A DNA stretch of 64,000 nucleotides, taken from Carex sylvatica. Its lineage: Eukaryota > Streptophyta > Magnoliopsida > Poales > Cyperaceae. The DNA is taken from NCBI GenBank assembly GCA_964058845.1, contig CAXKVR010000044.1, positions 124,001-188,000 of the forward strand, in the 5' to 3' direction. The position numbers and the translations under genes are program-made. The notes below the pieces were generated by a model. The model saw only the letters and a list, made by a program, of their open reading frames with translations, was not told the origin of the DNA and made no database searches. Shown piece after piece: positions 34,390 through 45,037 of this stretch (positions are counted from its first letter, which is position 1; each line of letters starts with the position of its first letter).

Positions 34390-35115
34390 CTAGGCCGAAT
34401 TCTTCATACAATTCATACATTGCTGTACACCCGGTGCCCTGTCCATGCAATTGCTTATCATTCCGTAGTGCCGTGCGAACGAGATAATATAGATGAACAC
34501 CCCACCCATCAGTACAAACAAATAGATCGATGATGTTATCTCACGGCAGCTCCCGGCCGCATAGGCCCCCATGAACCCAAACAAATCCAGAATCATTGTG
34601 AACTTCAACACTTTAATCACCCCAGGGATGTTGTAGAACCGACTGTTCATGAGAAGAATGATTATGACAAGGGACATGATGAAAGCCGTAGAGTTGCAAT
34701 AAAAAAATGCTGTGTAGCGGCGTGAAAATGTGTCTCGGAGCACTGGTGTGCCTGCTATGTGGCCTTGGTCGTCGTTTTCTTGCCAGAAGCCACCAGGCGG
34801 GCTCAGACCGGCCTGGTAGGTGGCCCCAGCTGCTAGAACAGCGACTACCATAAGAGATCCCTGAATCTCTTGAAACATCTTCTTGTTGTCTGAGTCGTTG
34901 GCTTCTTGTTCGGTTTGAGGTCCTATCAGTGTCGATTGCTGGGTTCCATTGATCTGCTTTGCAATTCCTGGTGGAGAAGACGGTGTCGATTCGGGGGATG
35001 GGCTGATTCGCCCCATTTGGCTACTGTGGGGTAGTGATTCTTGATGCATTTTGATGGAATGGAAGGGAAATTTTCTCTGTTTTTGGTTGCCCCCTTTTGT
35101 GAAGGATTGATTCAA
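34390..35115 (-). CDS. PGG-domain four-helix membrane protein, up to 241 aa (gene 3)
   Basis: Stop TAG at 34390. Two ATGs are possible: 35115 (MNQSFTKGGN, 241 aa) and 35049 (MHQESLPHSS, 219 aa). The second gives an N-terminus more like genes 1 and 2. The domain reads FQEIQGSLMVVAVLAAGATY, QAGLSPPGG (PGG at 107-109), YTAFFYCN, GAYAAGSCREITSSIYLFVL, then a Cys/Met-rich tail. It is the most diverged of the three, with LSPPGG instead of LNPPGG, yet fully open, which argues for maintained function. No ankyrin repeats and no introns. Function unknown; probably a membrane protein. Confidence 0.9.
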   Translation of the reverse strand: MNQSFTKGGNQKQRKFPFHSIKMHQESLPHSSQMGRISPSPESTPSSPPGIAKQINGTQQSTLIGPQTEQEANDSDNKKMFQEIQGSLMVVAVLAAGATYQAGLSPPGGFWQENDDQGHIAGTPVLRDTFSRRYTAFFYCNSTAFIMSLVIIILLMNSRFYNIPGVIKVLKFTMILDLFGFMGAYAAGSCREITSSIYLFVLMGGVFIYIISFARHYGMISNCMDRAPGVQQCMNCMKNSA

Positions 35116-35462
35116 TGACTAGAGAAGCAGTGAAAAAAAGCAGCGTTATGTAGCAGCCTTGACAGGTATCACCTAAAGTAACTCAAATTATGAGTCGAGA
35201 TCCAGACCGTCAAATCTCTTTTAATACAATATTAAAGGATCCGTGTGAATACCATTTTGAACCAGATTTTGATATGACGGTCCGGATCTAAACGCAAAAT
35301 TTGATTTACTGTAGCGGAACCGGACTCGTGGCAACCAAGTGAGCTATTAGTTGATCTAAGGAGTAAGGAAGCTTCTCAGAAGCTTACTTTCAATCTATTA
35401 ATTTCGAAATCCAGGAGTACAATTAAAACAAGCCCACCTATTTTTTTTTCCTGGCAGCATTA
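35116..35462. other. Upstream region of PGG gene 3 with an imperfect inverted repeat
   Basis: GAGTCGAGATCCAGACCGTCA (35191) and TGACGGTCCGGATCTAAACGC (35277) are imperfectly inverted, with AAATT on the outer sides. This may be a small MITE; no TSD seen. Confidence 0.45.
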
Positions 35463-35471
35463 GCTGTTACA

Positions 35472-35656
35472 GGAAATACATCTGCTGCAATTCCAAAGGA
35501 TTTCAGGGTATTCATCTAATCTCAACTGTTTATTTAATGGAATGTTAGAATCTCAAAAGAAGTTAGTTTTTTGCATGGATCTCAAAATATATGAATGGTT
35601 GGGATTGCAATTGCAGGGACCCTGCGATCTTTTGAAACCGCAACAGATTTATTTTC
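35472..35656. mobile_element. Mutator-type MITE (185 bp), ATCTGCTGC family
   Basis: GGAAATACATCTGCTGC and the complement of CAACAGATTTATTTTC. Flanks GCTGTTACA (35463-35471) and GCTGTTATA (35657-35665), 8 of 9 matching. Same family as 61974-62164. Confidence 0.8.
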
Positions 35657-35669
35657 GCTGTTATAGTTC

Positions 35670-36190
35670 CCCCTTATATATTTATGAAGTTATTGCCCAG
35701 TTATTAAAATCTGATTGAGTCAAACGATAATAGGGTTAGAGAATAGGTTTTCAAAAAAAGAAAAAAGATTAGAGAATCTTTCAATGTTAAACTATCCAGG
35801 CGAGTTCATTGAACAAGTATTATTATATTATAGTGTGAACAAGAAAGTTCACATCTGATATTGAATTATATTAATTATAAAGACTTCAAATAGATAACCT
35901 ATCACCAGATAAGCCGGCCCCATACTGGTTCTCTTGCCAAGTTGCCAGATATATAGATAATAGCAAACATGTAGATCTAGCGACGCCAATAAGATCTCAG
36001 AAGTGAATGTGCATATATAATACCGCTTCTCAACAGATAACAATTTGTAATAGCTTATTGACTGTTGACTCCAGAGTAAACTCTCTACTAAGCTTTTAAA
36101 AAAAAAAAACAGACTCCATAGTAAACATCCATAAGATGGAATGGATATTAGAGTAGAATATAGTATTAATATCTTTTGTTTTCTCCCTTG
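35670..36190. other. No gene seen
   Basis: AT-rich. The long minus-strand frame at 35849-36193 has no recognisable motif. Confidence 0.4.
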
Positions 36191-36201
36191 CAAGTTGCAA
36201 C

Positions 36202-36713
36202 TAGGGGTGTAAACGGCTCGGATATTATCTGATTTCGTCAGGATCTGAATGTAGAATATTATCTAAATTATTCAATTCGTATCTGTATCTGAGACTATCT
36301 ATATCTATATTCGTATTCGAAAAATTATAATGACTAAGAATACGGTAAGACTTTTAATTATCAGTATCCGATCATTTACACTACTATTAAACCACAACAA
36401 ATGTGTTATATATTTTTAAAATGATTTATCAAATTGCATATTATACTAATAATCTATTAAATTACAGATAAATATATATTTTGATGAACAATATAACACT
36501 ATAACATAATTAGTGACTAATATTTTAATAATATAATAAATATTTTGTAACCAACCAACTAATTATGAAAAATATCCGTATCCGTCCGATATCAGATCCG
36601 TATCCATAGTGTTTAATATCCAATCCGTATCTGTATCCGTATCTAAAAAATTATAACGGATGCTGATACGATGAGACCACTATCCAATCCGTATCCAACT
36701 ATTTACACCCCTA
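36202..36713. mobile_element. hAT-type MITE (512 bp), TSD GTTGCAAC
   Basis: TAGGGGTGTAAACGG (left) and TATTTACACCCCTA (right), with perfect 8-bp duplication GTTGCAAC (36194-36201, 36714-36721). Subterminal ATCCGTATCCGTCC-type words on both sides. Confidence 0.92.
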
Positions 36714-36839
36714 GTTGCAACACATAATTGATGGGCCAGTTTACACTTTTCTGGCTAGGCTCTGAATAAAAGAACTGAGCCCATTCAAAGTCTGGGTCAA
36801 GTAGTCAAGTCCGGTACCAATCATAGTGACATGATACGC

Positions 36840-36985
36840 GTATAATTTGCGTATAAAATTTTTTTTTTTATGTTCTCGAACCGAACTCCGTTTAAAACGG
36901 AGAAAAACGTATAAAACGTTTTATTCGTGAATAAAACGCGAATTACGTTTTATTCGCGAGAAAAACGCGAAAAAAACGCACAAAT
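36840..36985. repeat. AAAACG/CGTTTT palindromic cluster
   Basis: AAAACGTATAAAACGTTTTA, GAATAAAACGCGAATTACGT and TTATTCGCGAGAAAAACGCG overlap as short palindromes. Probably transposon subterminal sequence; no ends found. Confidence 0.5.
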
Positions 36986-37229
36986 TTTTTTTTTTTTTTT
37001 TTTGCTTCCATAGTGTACCGAATCATTCCCAAATTATACCCGAATCACGAATTTTTAAACCCGCCGAAATGAACTCGAACTTTTAATTTGTTACTATGGT
37101 ACCAATCTAGTTATCGGTCGTTACATACATGTCAACATAATGATTGCCTTCCAAAACCGTACATATAGGCTATAGCCTTAATGGGCTGGCCGGCTGGGTG
37201 AAACTAACCTTTTACTGCAGTAGGAGCTG

Positions 37230-37464
37230 CCGAAATTTTTATAAATGTCCAAAAATATTAATAAATTACGGAATCTACTCAAATTTTTATCAAAATTCGA
37301 TTTCTATCCAATCCGATTAGTGGTTAACTGGAAAAATGCAAAATTTCCGGGTTTCCATTTCCCGGACCCGTACCAAATAACCGGTAAACGGTTAACCGGA
37401 AGTATATTGAGAGTCCAGTTATTGGTTAACCGGATATAGAACCCGGTTAACGGTGCACCGGAAA
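37230..37464 (+). repeat. Left TIR of the Mutator-like element
   Basis: About 235 bp; pairs with 45038-45272 with about 11 mismatches, mostly C/T or G/A at former CG sites. Holds several GGTTAACCGG-type palindromes, which continue inward to about 37580. Confidence 0.93.
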
Positions 37465-37798
37465 GTTTTGAATTTGGTTAACCGGTTTTGGTCCGGTTAA
37501 CAGTGGACCGGAAATTTGGTATAAAGTTTAGCTCCGGTTAACAGTGGACCGAAAATCAGAATTAATTATTATATTTCGATTAACGGAATAGCGGAAATCT
37601 CATATCGATTGGTTATATAATCAGCAGATTTCATACCACTCTGACGGAGAATCAGAGTTTCAGACTCTACGAAAAAAAAAGTAAGTTTTTTTTTTATTAA
37701 TAAAATTATGTAAGTTATTATTTTTTTCATTAACTAGATTTTTAATACATTCAAATATTTTAATTAATTTGTATTAATTTTTATAGCTGTATTTTTAG

Positions 37799-40057
37799 CA
37801 GCTCAATCAGAACATTCGATAATCCATTAGCCAAAGGCCAAGTGTTTGAGTCAAAAGCGGCTCTAAGGATGGCAATAAATGAGTTTCATATCAGAAATAA
37901 TTATGAATGTTTGGTTTCTAAAAGCGAAACTAAACGATTAACTATAAAGTGTAGAGATAATTTTTGCAAATTCAAGTTATCTGCGAAGCTTAACGGTCTT
38001 TCAGGATCTTGGATTATTATCAAACAAGCAATGCCTCATGTATGCAAAGTACCGGCAACACGTGTTGATCATCGTCAGCTTACTGCAGAGATGATTGCCC
38101 TATCAATTGATAATGCAATTAGAAAGGATGTGTGCGCGACTATAAATCATATCCGCGATGTGGTGAAAAAAGAGTACAAAAATGTAACACCTAAGTACAA
38201 CAAATTATGGCGAGGCCGTGAGCTTGCTATTGCAATCTGTTTGGTAGTTAGGAGAACTCGTACAACTTGCTTATTCTACTTTTGGAAGCCATACAAAGAA
38301 ATAATCCGGGAACCAAATATTGTGTGACCTCGACACCTATTGACGGAGAAACTGACAGGTATTTCAAACAAGCCGCATGGGCATATGGGCCTTGTATTGC
38401 AGCGCTGCCGTTCCTCAGACCAGTGATTAGTATCGATGCTTGTTTCATGTCTGGACGGTACCAAGGTAGGCTGCTAATGGCATTATGTACGATGCCGAGA
38501 ACCAATTAGTTCCATTGGCTTTTGCAATTGTGGAGAAAGAAAGCGCAGAAAACTGGGTTCTTTTTTGAGATGGTTGCGATTGGAAGTAATTGGAGATAAT
38601 CATTTTTTTGTGTCATCTCGGATAGATATTTGGGGATTAAATTCGTGTTTCAGAGTTCACTTCTCAGATGGGATGAGTCTACCGACCAATGTGTCCATCG
38701 GTATTGTTCTCAACATGTTGCCGAGAACCTCTTCAAGGACGTGGGGCGAAACAGAGATGTCAGTGATAGGTTCAAAATTGGAGTAAACAAATGCAAACCT
38801 AAGAGGTTGACGGAGATGTTTGAAGACTTCGAAGTTGGTTGTCCATAGGCTATCGAGTACCTTAACAAGGTGGATAAGAGGGACCCTAATGATGAAGACG
38901 AGCTACCATGTCCAGAGAAACTGTATCAAGCAATGGACGGAGGTCACCGATGGGGAATAATGACAACAAATGGGTCGGAGTCACTGAATGCCGTTTTCAA
39001 AATTAGTCGACACTTGCCAGTTGCAGCGATCGTGGAGGACACGTTTTATAAGTTTAATAGTTGGTTTTATGAACGGCGGAACAAAGCTTCAATGAGACTT
39101 CAATGAGGTGAGTTGTTCTGAAAGGGTAAGTAAATTATTGCAAAAGCGTATCAATAAATCTCTGAACATGACTGTGGTTCCTTACGGTAGATACATTGGG
39201 GTTTTTGAGGTCATGGTTAGGGGTGAAAAAATTCCTGCAAGGCATAATCAGCCAAGACTTGAGTATACCTGTAGAGATTTCGGGTATAGAGTTGTTGTCA
39301 GGGATAACAATAAAGCTGAGTGCGAATGTCAGAAGCCCCAATTGACCGGTATACCATGTTCTCATTTCATGGCAGTGGTCCGAGAAATGAAATATGATGA
39401 AAATTTATACGTTAGCCCCTTGTACAATTCGTCGATACTGGAACAAACATGGAGTGCATGTTTCGAACTGAAAGGCAACCAAAATGAATGGCCTGAATAC
39501 AACGACTCCAAAATTAAACCTGAGAGCAGATTGATCAAAAAAGGAAGAAGACGGCACAATCGCATACCGATGGAAATGAACATAATGTAGGGTCGAAGAC
39601 TCGAACATCAGGCTCATCGGGAGACAATTGATCGGAATGCAGCAGGTACAATTGATCAACTAATTAGAAATATCTGTCCAAGATAAATTCAGAATTTAAT
39701 ACATGTTGTACTTGTAATGTAGAGGAGTCAGCAAGACAGGCAGAGGCCGGACCATCGTCATCAAGAAGGTTAGGAAGAGGATCTTACAGCAGATCTCAAA
39801 CAGGGCCATCTGAAGCACGAAGGATGAGCACATCTGACGCAGGAATGAGGAGCATATTTGAAACAGGAAGGAGCACCACATCTGAAGCAGGAAGGAGAAA
39901 CACATCTTCAACAAGGCCATCTAGTACAGCTAACCAGTCGCAAACAGGGCCATTTGGTACAGCTAACCAGCAGGAAGGATCAGAGCAACCAGCAAGAAGA
40001 AGTGCATCTGGTCCGTCCATCTTTGGATTTCATCTTAATCTGCATCGTAGAGGATAA
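37799..40057 (+). pseudogene. mudrA: mudrA-like MULE transposase, multiply broken
   Basis: An acceptor near 37799 opens SSIRTFDNPLAKGQVFESKA, the MuDR DNA-binding domain (LTIKCRDNFCKFKL). The DDE region follows in pieces: NNPGTKYC, RPVISIDACFMSGRYQGRLL (first Asp), AENQLVPLAFAIVEKESAEN, LRWLRLEVIGDNH, ISDRYLGIKF (second Asp), HRYCSQHVAENL. The SWIM zinc finger is CECQKPQLTGIPCSHFMAVV. A Ser/Arg/Gly-rich tail is encoded by a likely last exon (39723-40057). The reading frame changes near 38235, 38490, 38558, 38610 and 39100. Stops include TAG at 38249-38251 and TAG near 38846. It cannot encode an active transposase. Confidence 0.93.
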
Positions 40058-40228
40058 ACTTGCGAATTATTTTATGTTTTAACTGTTTTGTAACATAAAT
40101 AGTGTTATGTTGTTTTATTTTATGTACTGTACTGGTTTGTATAATTGTATGTAATTTTAGTATTCATTATCGTACAATTATTCTATGTTTACTGTATGAT
40201 TAGTCTATGTTTGATTTTGTTGTTGAAC

Positions 40229-40537
40229 ATGATGGAAAAAAGCAAAAGAGGTACTGAGGATGTCAAATGTCACTGTAAGGAAATACTTCTTTTGAAAAGA
40301 TTTGGTATCCAATTACCTACTGAAAATCCACCCCTTTCAGATGAGGACTTTCTTGAAAATCCATACGTGGAAAAAAATAAAATTGATGAAGAACCTCCAA
40401 CACCAGACGATGAGTTTGTTCCGTGTACTTATACTGGTAAGGCGAGCACATCATCGGTTGCCACTAATCAGAAGCCGGATGCTAAGAAGACTACTGGTAA
40501 GAAGTCGATTGGTAAGAAGTCGGTTGGTAAGAAATAG
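40229..40537 (+). CDS. Small Lys-rich MULE-encoded protein, 102 aa, unknown
   Basis: Begins MMEKSKRGTEDVKCHCKEIL (two adjacent ATGs at 40229 and 40232). It has a Cys-x-Cys near the start, an acidic middle (PPLSDEDFLENPYVEKNKID, EEPPTPDDEF), and a tail repeating GKKSIGKKSVGKK. It ends in TAG, 170 bp after the mudrA tail and convergent with the PMD gene. The acidic-middle, basic-tail composition looks protein-like. It could be a separate MULE accessory gene or a 3' exon of the mudrA transcription unit. No family recognised; transcription unproven. Confidence 0.45.
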   Translation: MMEKSKRGTEDVKCHCKEILLLKRFGIQLPTENPPLSDEDFLENPYVEKNKIDEEPPTPDDEFVPCTYTGKASTSSVATNQKPDAKKTTGKKSIGKKSVGKK

Positions 40538-40653
40538 CAACCGTATTTTTTTTATTCTTTTATATTATATAAGATGTTTCTTCTTATTGTGTATGATGAA
40601 GGAGGAGCAACTGTATTTTTATTATTTCTAAATCAAGTCGTCACGTTTTTTTT

Positions 40654-43600
40654 CTACACTATTTTTTTGTTTGTTATGTAAAACATAAAACATAAAACAT
40701 AAAACATAAAAACTAAGACATAATAAAACATGAAATATAATAAAACATAAAACATAATAAAATAAAACATAATAAAATAAAACATAATAAAATAACACAT
40801 AATAAAATAACACATAATAAAATATGAAATATATACAATAAAATATGAAATAGATAAAAGATAAGATCCACGGCTGGGCATATGACCGGGATAATCTGCA
40901 TGCGAAAAGCGCTGTCTCCAATGGCGCTGCCTGTGACCCCTGCCTAACGGTTCTTCTTCTTGGCTACCCTCAGATGGACATGGAGTCTCATCAAGTGAAT
41001 GAGATGTGGATGCCCCTGCGTCACCACCAGGTGGACGAGATGTCGATGCCCCTGCATTTTATGTTGCATTACTTTTTTATTATGACACCCAAAGTTAGAA
41101 AAAAAAAGTGAAGCTGACCTGCGTCACCAGTACCGACAGATGGACCTCCTAGAAGCCAGCTAATCATCTGAACCTCACGCTCACGCTGAAAAGTATCCAT
41201 AGATAGTCGTTGTGCATACTCCACATCCTCTTGATTCTGCGTATCCAAAAAATCATCAAAGGCGCGTCTGCCAAATCCCTGCTCCTGATATTCTGCCCAA
41301 GACGGATTGTGTCCACTTTGATCCTGATTGACATGCAACCGTATACACATTTTTAATTCCTAAAAAAATATATGTAATTCATACAAAATACTTCTTCTAA
41401 ACGAAGTACATACCTGTCCGAGATCAAGGCCGTAACTCGGTCCATGCGGCTGAAAAAGGCTTTTCGAATGCCAAGCTTGCGTCCCCTGATCTTGAGATAC
41501 CTATAATTGAAGGTTAGTTTCATAAGTTGTGGTTTACAAACAAATTTGTTTAAGCCATGCTACAAAATTACCTGTCCGGGGTCTGCGGCTGAATACGGTG
41601 GATTTACCGGTGTAAATGCTTCCTGGTGGATGTATTTTCTCCATTCGGTGTCGTCGTATAACCAATCATTTAAAGGATTTGGGCCTTCGAATCTAGGCGG
41701 ATCAGGATATGGATACACCCCAATAGGAGTAGGCTCGTCTGATGGAACTGCTTCCCAGTTTTGCGGAACCTCCGCTTCATCCATCAATTGTCGCGCACGT
41801 GGACCGTAACCTGTATCACAGCAGAGACGCCAGCCTGTCCTCATTAGTTTTTTCCCAACCTTACGCCACCCCTTGGTGAAGAACATCTTGACACCGTGCG
41901 CCAACTCTCCAATCCCAGTCAACACCTGTACACAAACAGTTTTAATTTTAGCAATTATGAGTTATAAATAACTGAACCAACGAGAATAACAAGTAAAAAT
42001 ATTTACAGTTCGAGTGATAAGTGGTTCGTGGGGAATGTGTCCACTCGGCCCATGCTCTACTCTGGGGAGCTGCATCGTACGATCCATTCCTTCCACGTGC
42101 TGGTTAAACAGATAAACAGATGCCATACATCTTTTCTGGTACCACTTGCGATAACGTGGAAGGTCATTTTGGTCAAACGAGCGACCTTCTCTAATTACTT
42201 GCACCTCATATGCAGTAGCCAACTGAACATATGTCACGTGTTTTGTGGCCCAGGACTCATTCTTCTTTGAGCCCAACATTAACCTGTTCATAATTTTATA
42301 ACAACTTAATACCCAAAATTAACTAACATAAATAAGAAAAATAACAGTGAGTAAACCTTACTTGTGCAACTCAACGTGCGTGTGCCTATTCAGTGGATCT
42401 GGCACTGAAATCTCTTGAAACAATCCGAATTGTCGCATGCAGCGATCCGGATAAGTATGCTAAACGATCCAATAAAATATCAATGGACCGCGATACAAGT
42501 AGTAGGGCTGATAAATTTAGTAAAAATGTGAGTTATAATTTATAAGTACAGTGACATATAACTAAATTATAACTTGATTGAAACATACATTTTCCGCCTG
42601 AGTCACTGTCGGAAGCTTGTTGTAGACCCTTCCATAGGGCTCCCAATTTACATGATCCTCCGTCAAACTCTGAAACTGGCCCCGCGGGATACGTGCACCC
42701 TGGGTATTGAAGTGGGAGGATGCGTTGAACTTGTGCGGACCACACCATTTGTACGCAAAAGATGCGCATGTGTCAAGTGTTGAAGCGCCCCAGACAGGTT
42801 CCCAGTTTTTAGTTTGAGGCTCAGGCTGGTGAACTGGAAAACGAGTCCACGACCAGTGCTGCAGAAGCATCACCGGACCATGCATAGATCCTCTCCCGGG
42901 GTCGGTAGCGACACATAGATGCCGATACAGATACGCAAGAACTGCTCCACCCCAATTGTACTGTACCGACTGGTCCAAATCCACAATTAGATCGAGATAC
43001 CACAGCGGTATCCCGTCCCCGCCACTGTCCACGAACAAACTGGACGACATCAGGTCCAAGATATATGAACGGACATACCTAGCAAAATTCAATACAATGT
43101 AAGTACATTATTGATAGGCTAAAACACAAATAAATTGATAGTCATTGTATATATATATATAATATTTACCACTTTAGTATTTGATCGTCGCGATCTGCCG
43201 GTAGCGTCTTGAATCGTTCACGAAATTTAGATTTCAGAAAAGTCAACTCCATTATTTTTTCATTTCCCTCATGCCCCCGTTTTTTCATAAGATCACTCTG
43301 CTCATGCTCTTTTATCCCTAACAATTCAAAGAGCCAACCTTTTGCAATCCTCCCGTCTGTACTCCCCGCCACTGGGACCCCCGTAATAGGCAAACCCCAC
43401 AAACAGCTCACGTCCTCTAACGTAACTGTAATTTATCAAATAAAAATATATAAATTTCTTCATTTCAATTGTCACTAAATTATCACAAAGAAGATATTTA
43501 TTTGAAGTAGTTTTGTAGTTAATACCTGTCATCTCTCCAAATGGAAGATGAAAGGTGTGCGTCTCAGGACGCCACCGCTCCACAAGTCCGTGTATTAACG

Positions 43601-43908
43601 CCGCATCTATTTTTTTGTGAGACATTACTATGATCTGGTATAAACCTAATCGAATCAAAAATGGCGCGTATGCAACGTGGTATGCAGTCTGACAATGGTA
43701 GTGCTTCACGTTTATAACCTCCATTTTCTATATTACAAAAAATAAAAATTAGAAAAATTCAAACAAGATGATATTTCAGAAAAAAAAAAAAGTAAATGCT
43801 TACTTCATCAGAAGTGAGACACACCCTGTGATAGTTGTGCGGTATCTACAACATATCACTAAAATTATACCGCGCCATATTTACTTCCTCATTGATTTTG
43901 TCTGCCAT
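40654..43908 (-). CDS. Plant mobile domain (PMD/MAIN-like) protein gene inside the MULE, 10 exons
   Basis: PMD proteins (PF10536; MAIN/MAIL-type) act in gene silencing and transcription in Arabidopsis, and the domain also rides in transposons. Exons on the minus strand: 43908-43804, 43727-43526, 43425-43170, 43078-42589, 42459-42362, 42283-42007, 41925-41572, 41500-41414, 41359-41119 and 41051-40654. All junctions are GT-AG and in phase, giving 2508 nt. Hallmarks: HYHCQTAYHVAYAPFLIRLG, HTFHLPFGEMTG|VTLEDVSCLWGLPITGVPV, WGGAVLAYLYRHLCVA, YPDRCMRQFGLFQEIS, and HVTYVQLATAYEV. One TAG (43848-43846) breaks exon 1 at codon 21. From ATG 43724 in exon 2 the frame is open for 799 codons. The last exon reads into an AT microsatellite, giving a hydrophobic tail. 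Domain identity is firm; function in the element is unknown. Confidence 0.85.
40675..40860. repeat. AT-rich microsatellite (ACATAATAAAATA-type)
   Basis: Repeats of AAACATAAAACATAA and AATAAAATAACACATAAT. It is read on the minus strand as the YFIMFY-repeat C-terminus of the PMD frame. Confidence 0.85.
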
Positions 43909-43914
43909 GCTACA

Positions 43915-44775
43915 AAATTAATTCAAAGTTAATTCAAAGTTAATTCATTGTTTTAAAAAAATTTAAACTAATGTAAACTGTTTTACATTTTTGTAATTAT
44001 ATCTAATTCAATTTAGATTATCTAAATTATTGTAAACCTATTCGGAACTAATTTGTAATTTTCTAAACTATTTAATACTATTTTAAAATTTTCTAAATTT
44101 TTCTATACCGTGTTGGAACTTTACCAAATTATTCTAGATTATTTTGAAACTTTCTAAATTATTCGGCCACTATTTTAAAATTTTCTAAATTATTCTACAC
44201 TGTTTTGGAACTTTCTAAATTATTTTTCACCATTTTAATATTTTACAAATTACTCTAAATCATTTTAAATTTTTTATAAATTATTGTAAACTAATTTGGA
44301 ACTTTCTAAATTATTCGGGCACCACTTTACATATTTTTAAATTATTTTATACCATTTTTGAACTTCCTAAATTATTCTACATTATTTTGAAACTATTTTG
44401 AAACTTTTCTAAATTATTCTACACTATTTTGCAACTTTCTAAATTATTCGGACTACCATTTTAAAATTTTCTAAATATTCTAAATCGTTTTCAAATTTTT
44501 TTTTACTAATCCAAACTATTTCAAAATAATCAAAATTATTTCGACAATATTCTAAACAAATAATCTAAATTATTCTAAATTATTGAACAAATAATCTAAA
44601 CAATATTATAAATTCGAAACAATCTAGACAGTATTCCAAATAATTCTAAATAATCTAAACAATATGCCAAATAATCCTAAACAATCTAAACAATATTCCA
44701 AATAATTCAAAACAATCTAAACAATATTTCAAATAATTCTAAACAATTCTAATCAATATTATAAACTATTTTAAT
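43915..44775. repeat. Degenerate CTAAATTATTCTA repeat tract
   Basis: TTTCTAAATTATTC recurs more than ten times with 20-50 bp spacing, then passes into AATCTAAACAATATTC repeats. It fills the MULE between the PMD 5' end and the right TIR. No gene. Confidence 0.8.
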
Positions 44776-45037
44776 ATTCTCTAAATAAAAAAATAAAAAA
44801 AACCTGATTCCTTCTCTGCCTTTTCCTCCTCTTCTCTTCTTCCCGCAGCACACCTCTTCTTCTTTTTTTTGTGAGAATCAAGCCTCTCCCTCTACCTCTA
44901 ACCCAGCCTCAAATAACAAAAATCCCCCCCCCCACGCATCCACAGTTCCCCCCCACGCATCCACAGTGCAACCCACGGGTCATGCCACGCGTCCACGCCC
45001 AGCAGAGCCCCCCACGGGAAAAATAAAAAATAAAACC

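Noticed and set aside
39796..40020. Minus frames opposite the mudrA tail
   Set aside because: Antisense of the Ser/Gly/Arg-repeat exon.
42028..42270. Plus frames across the PMD gene
   Set aside because: The minus strand carries the spliced PMD frame with conserved motifs.
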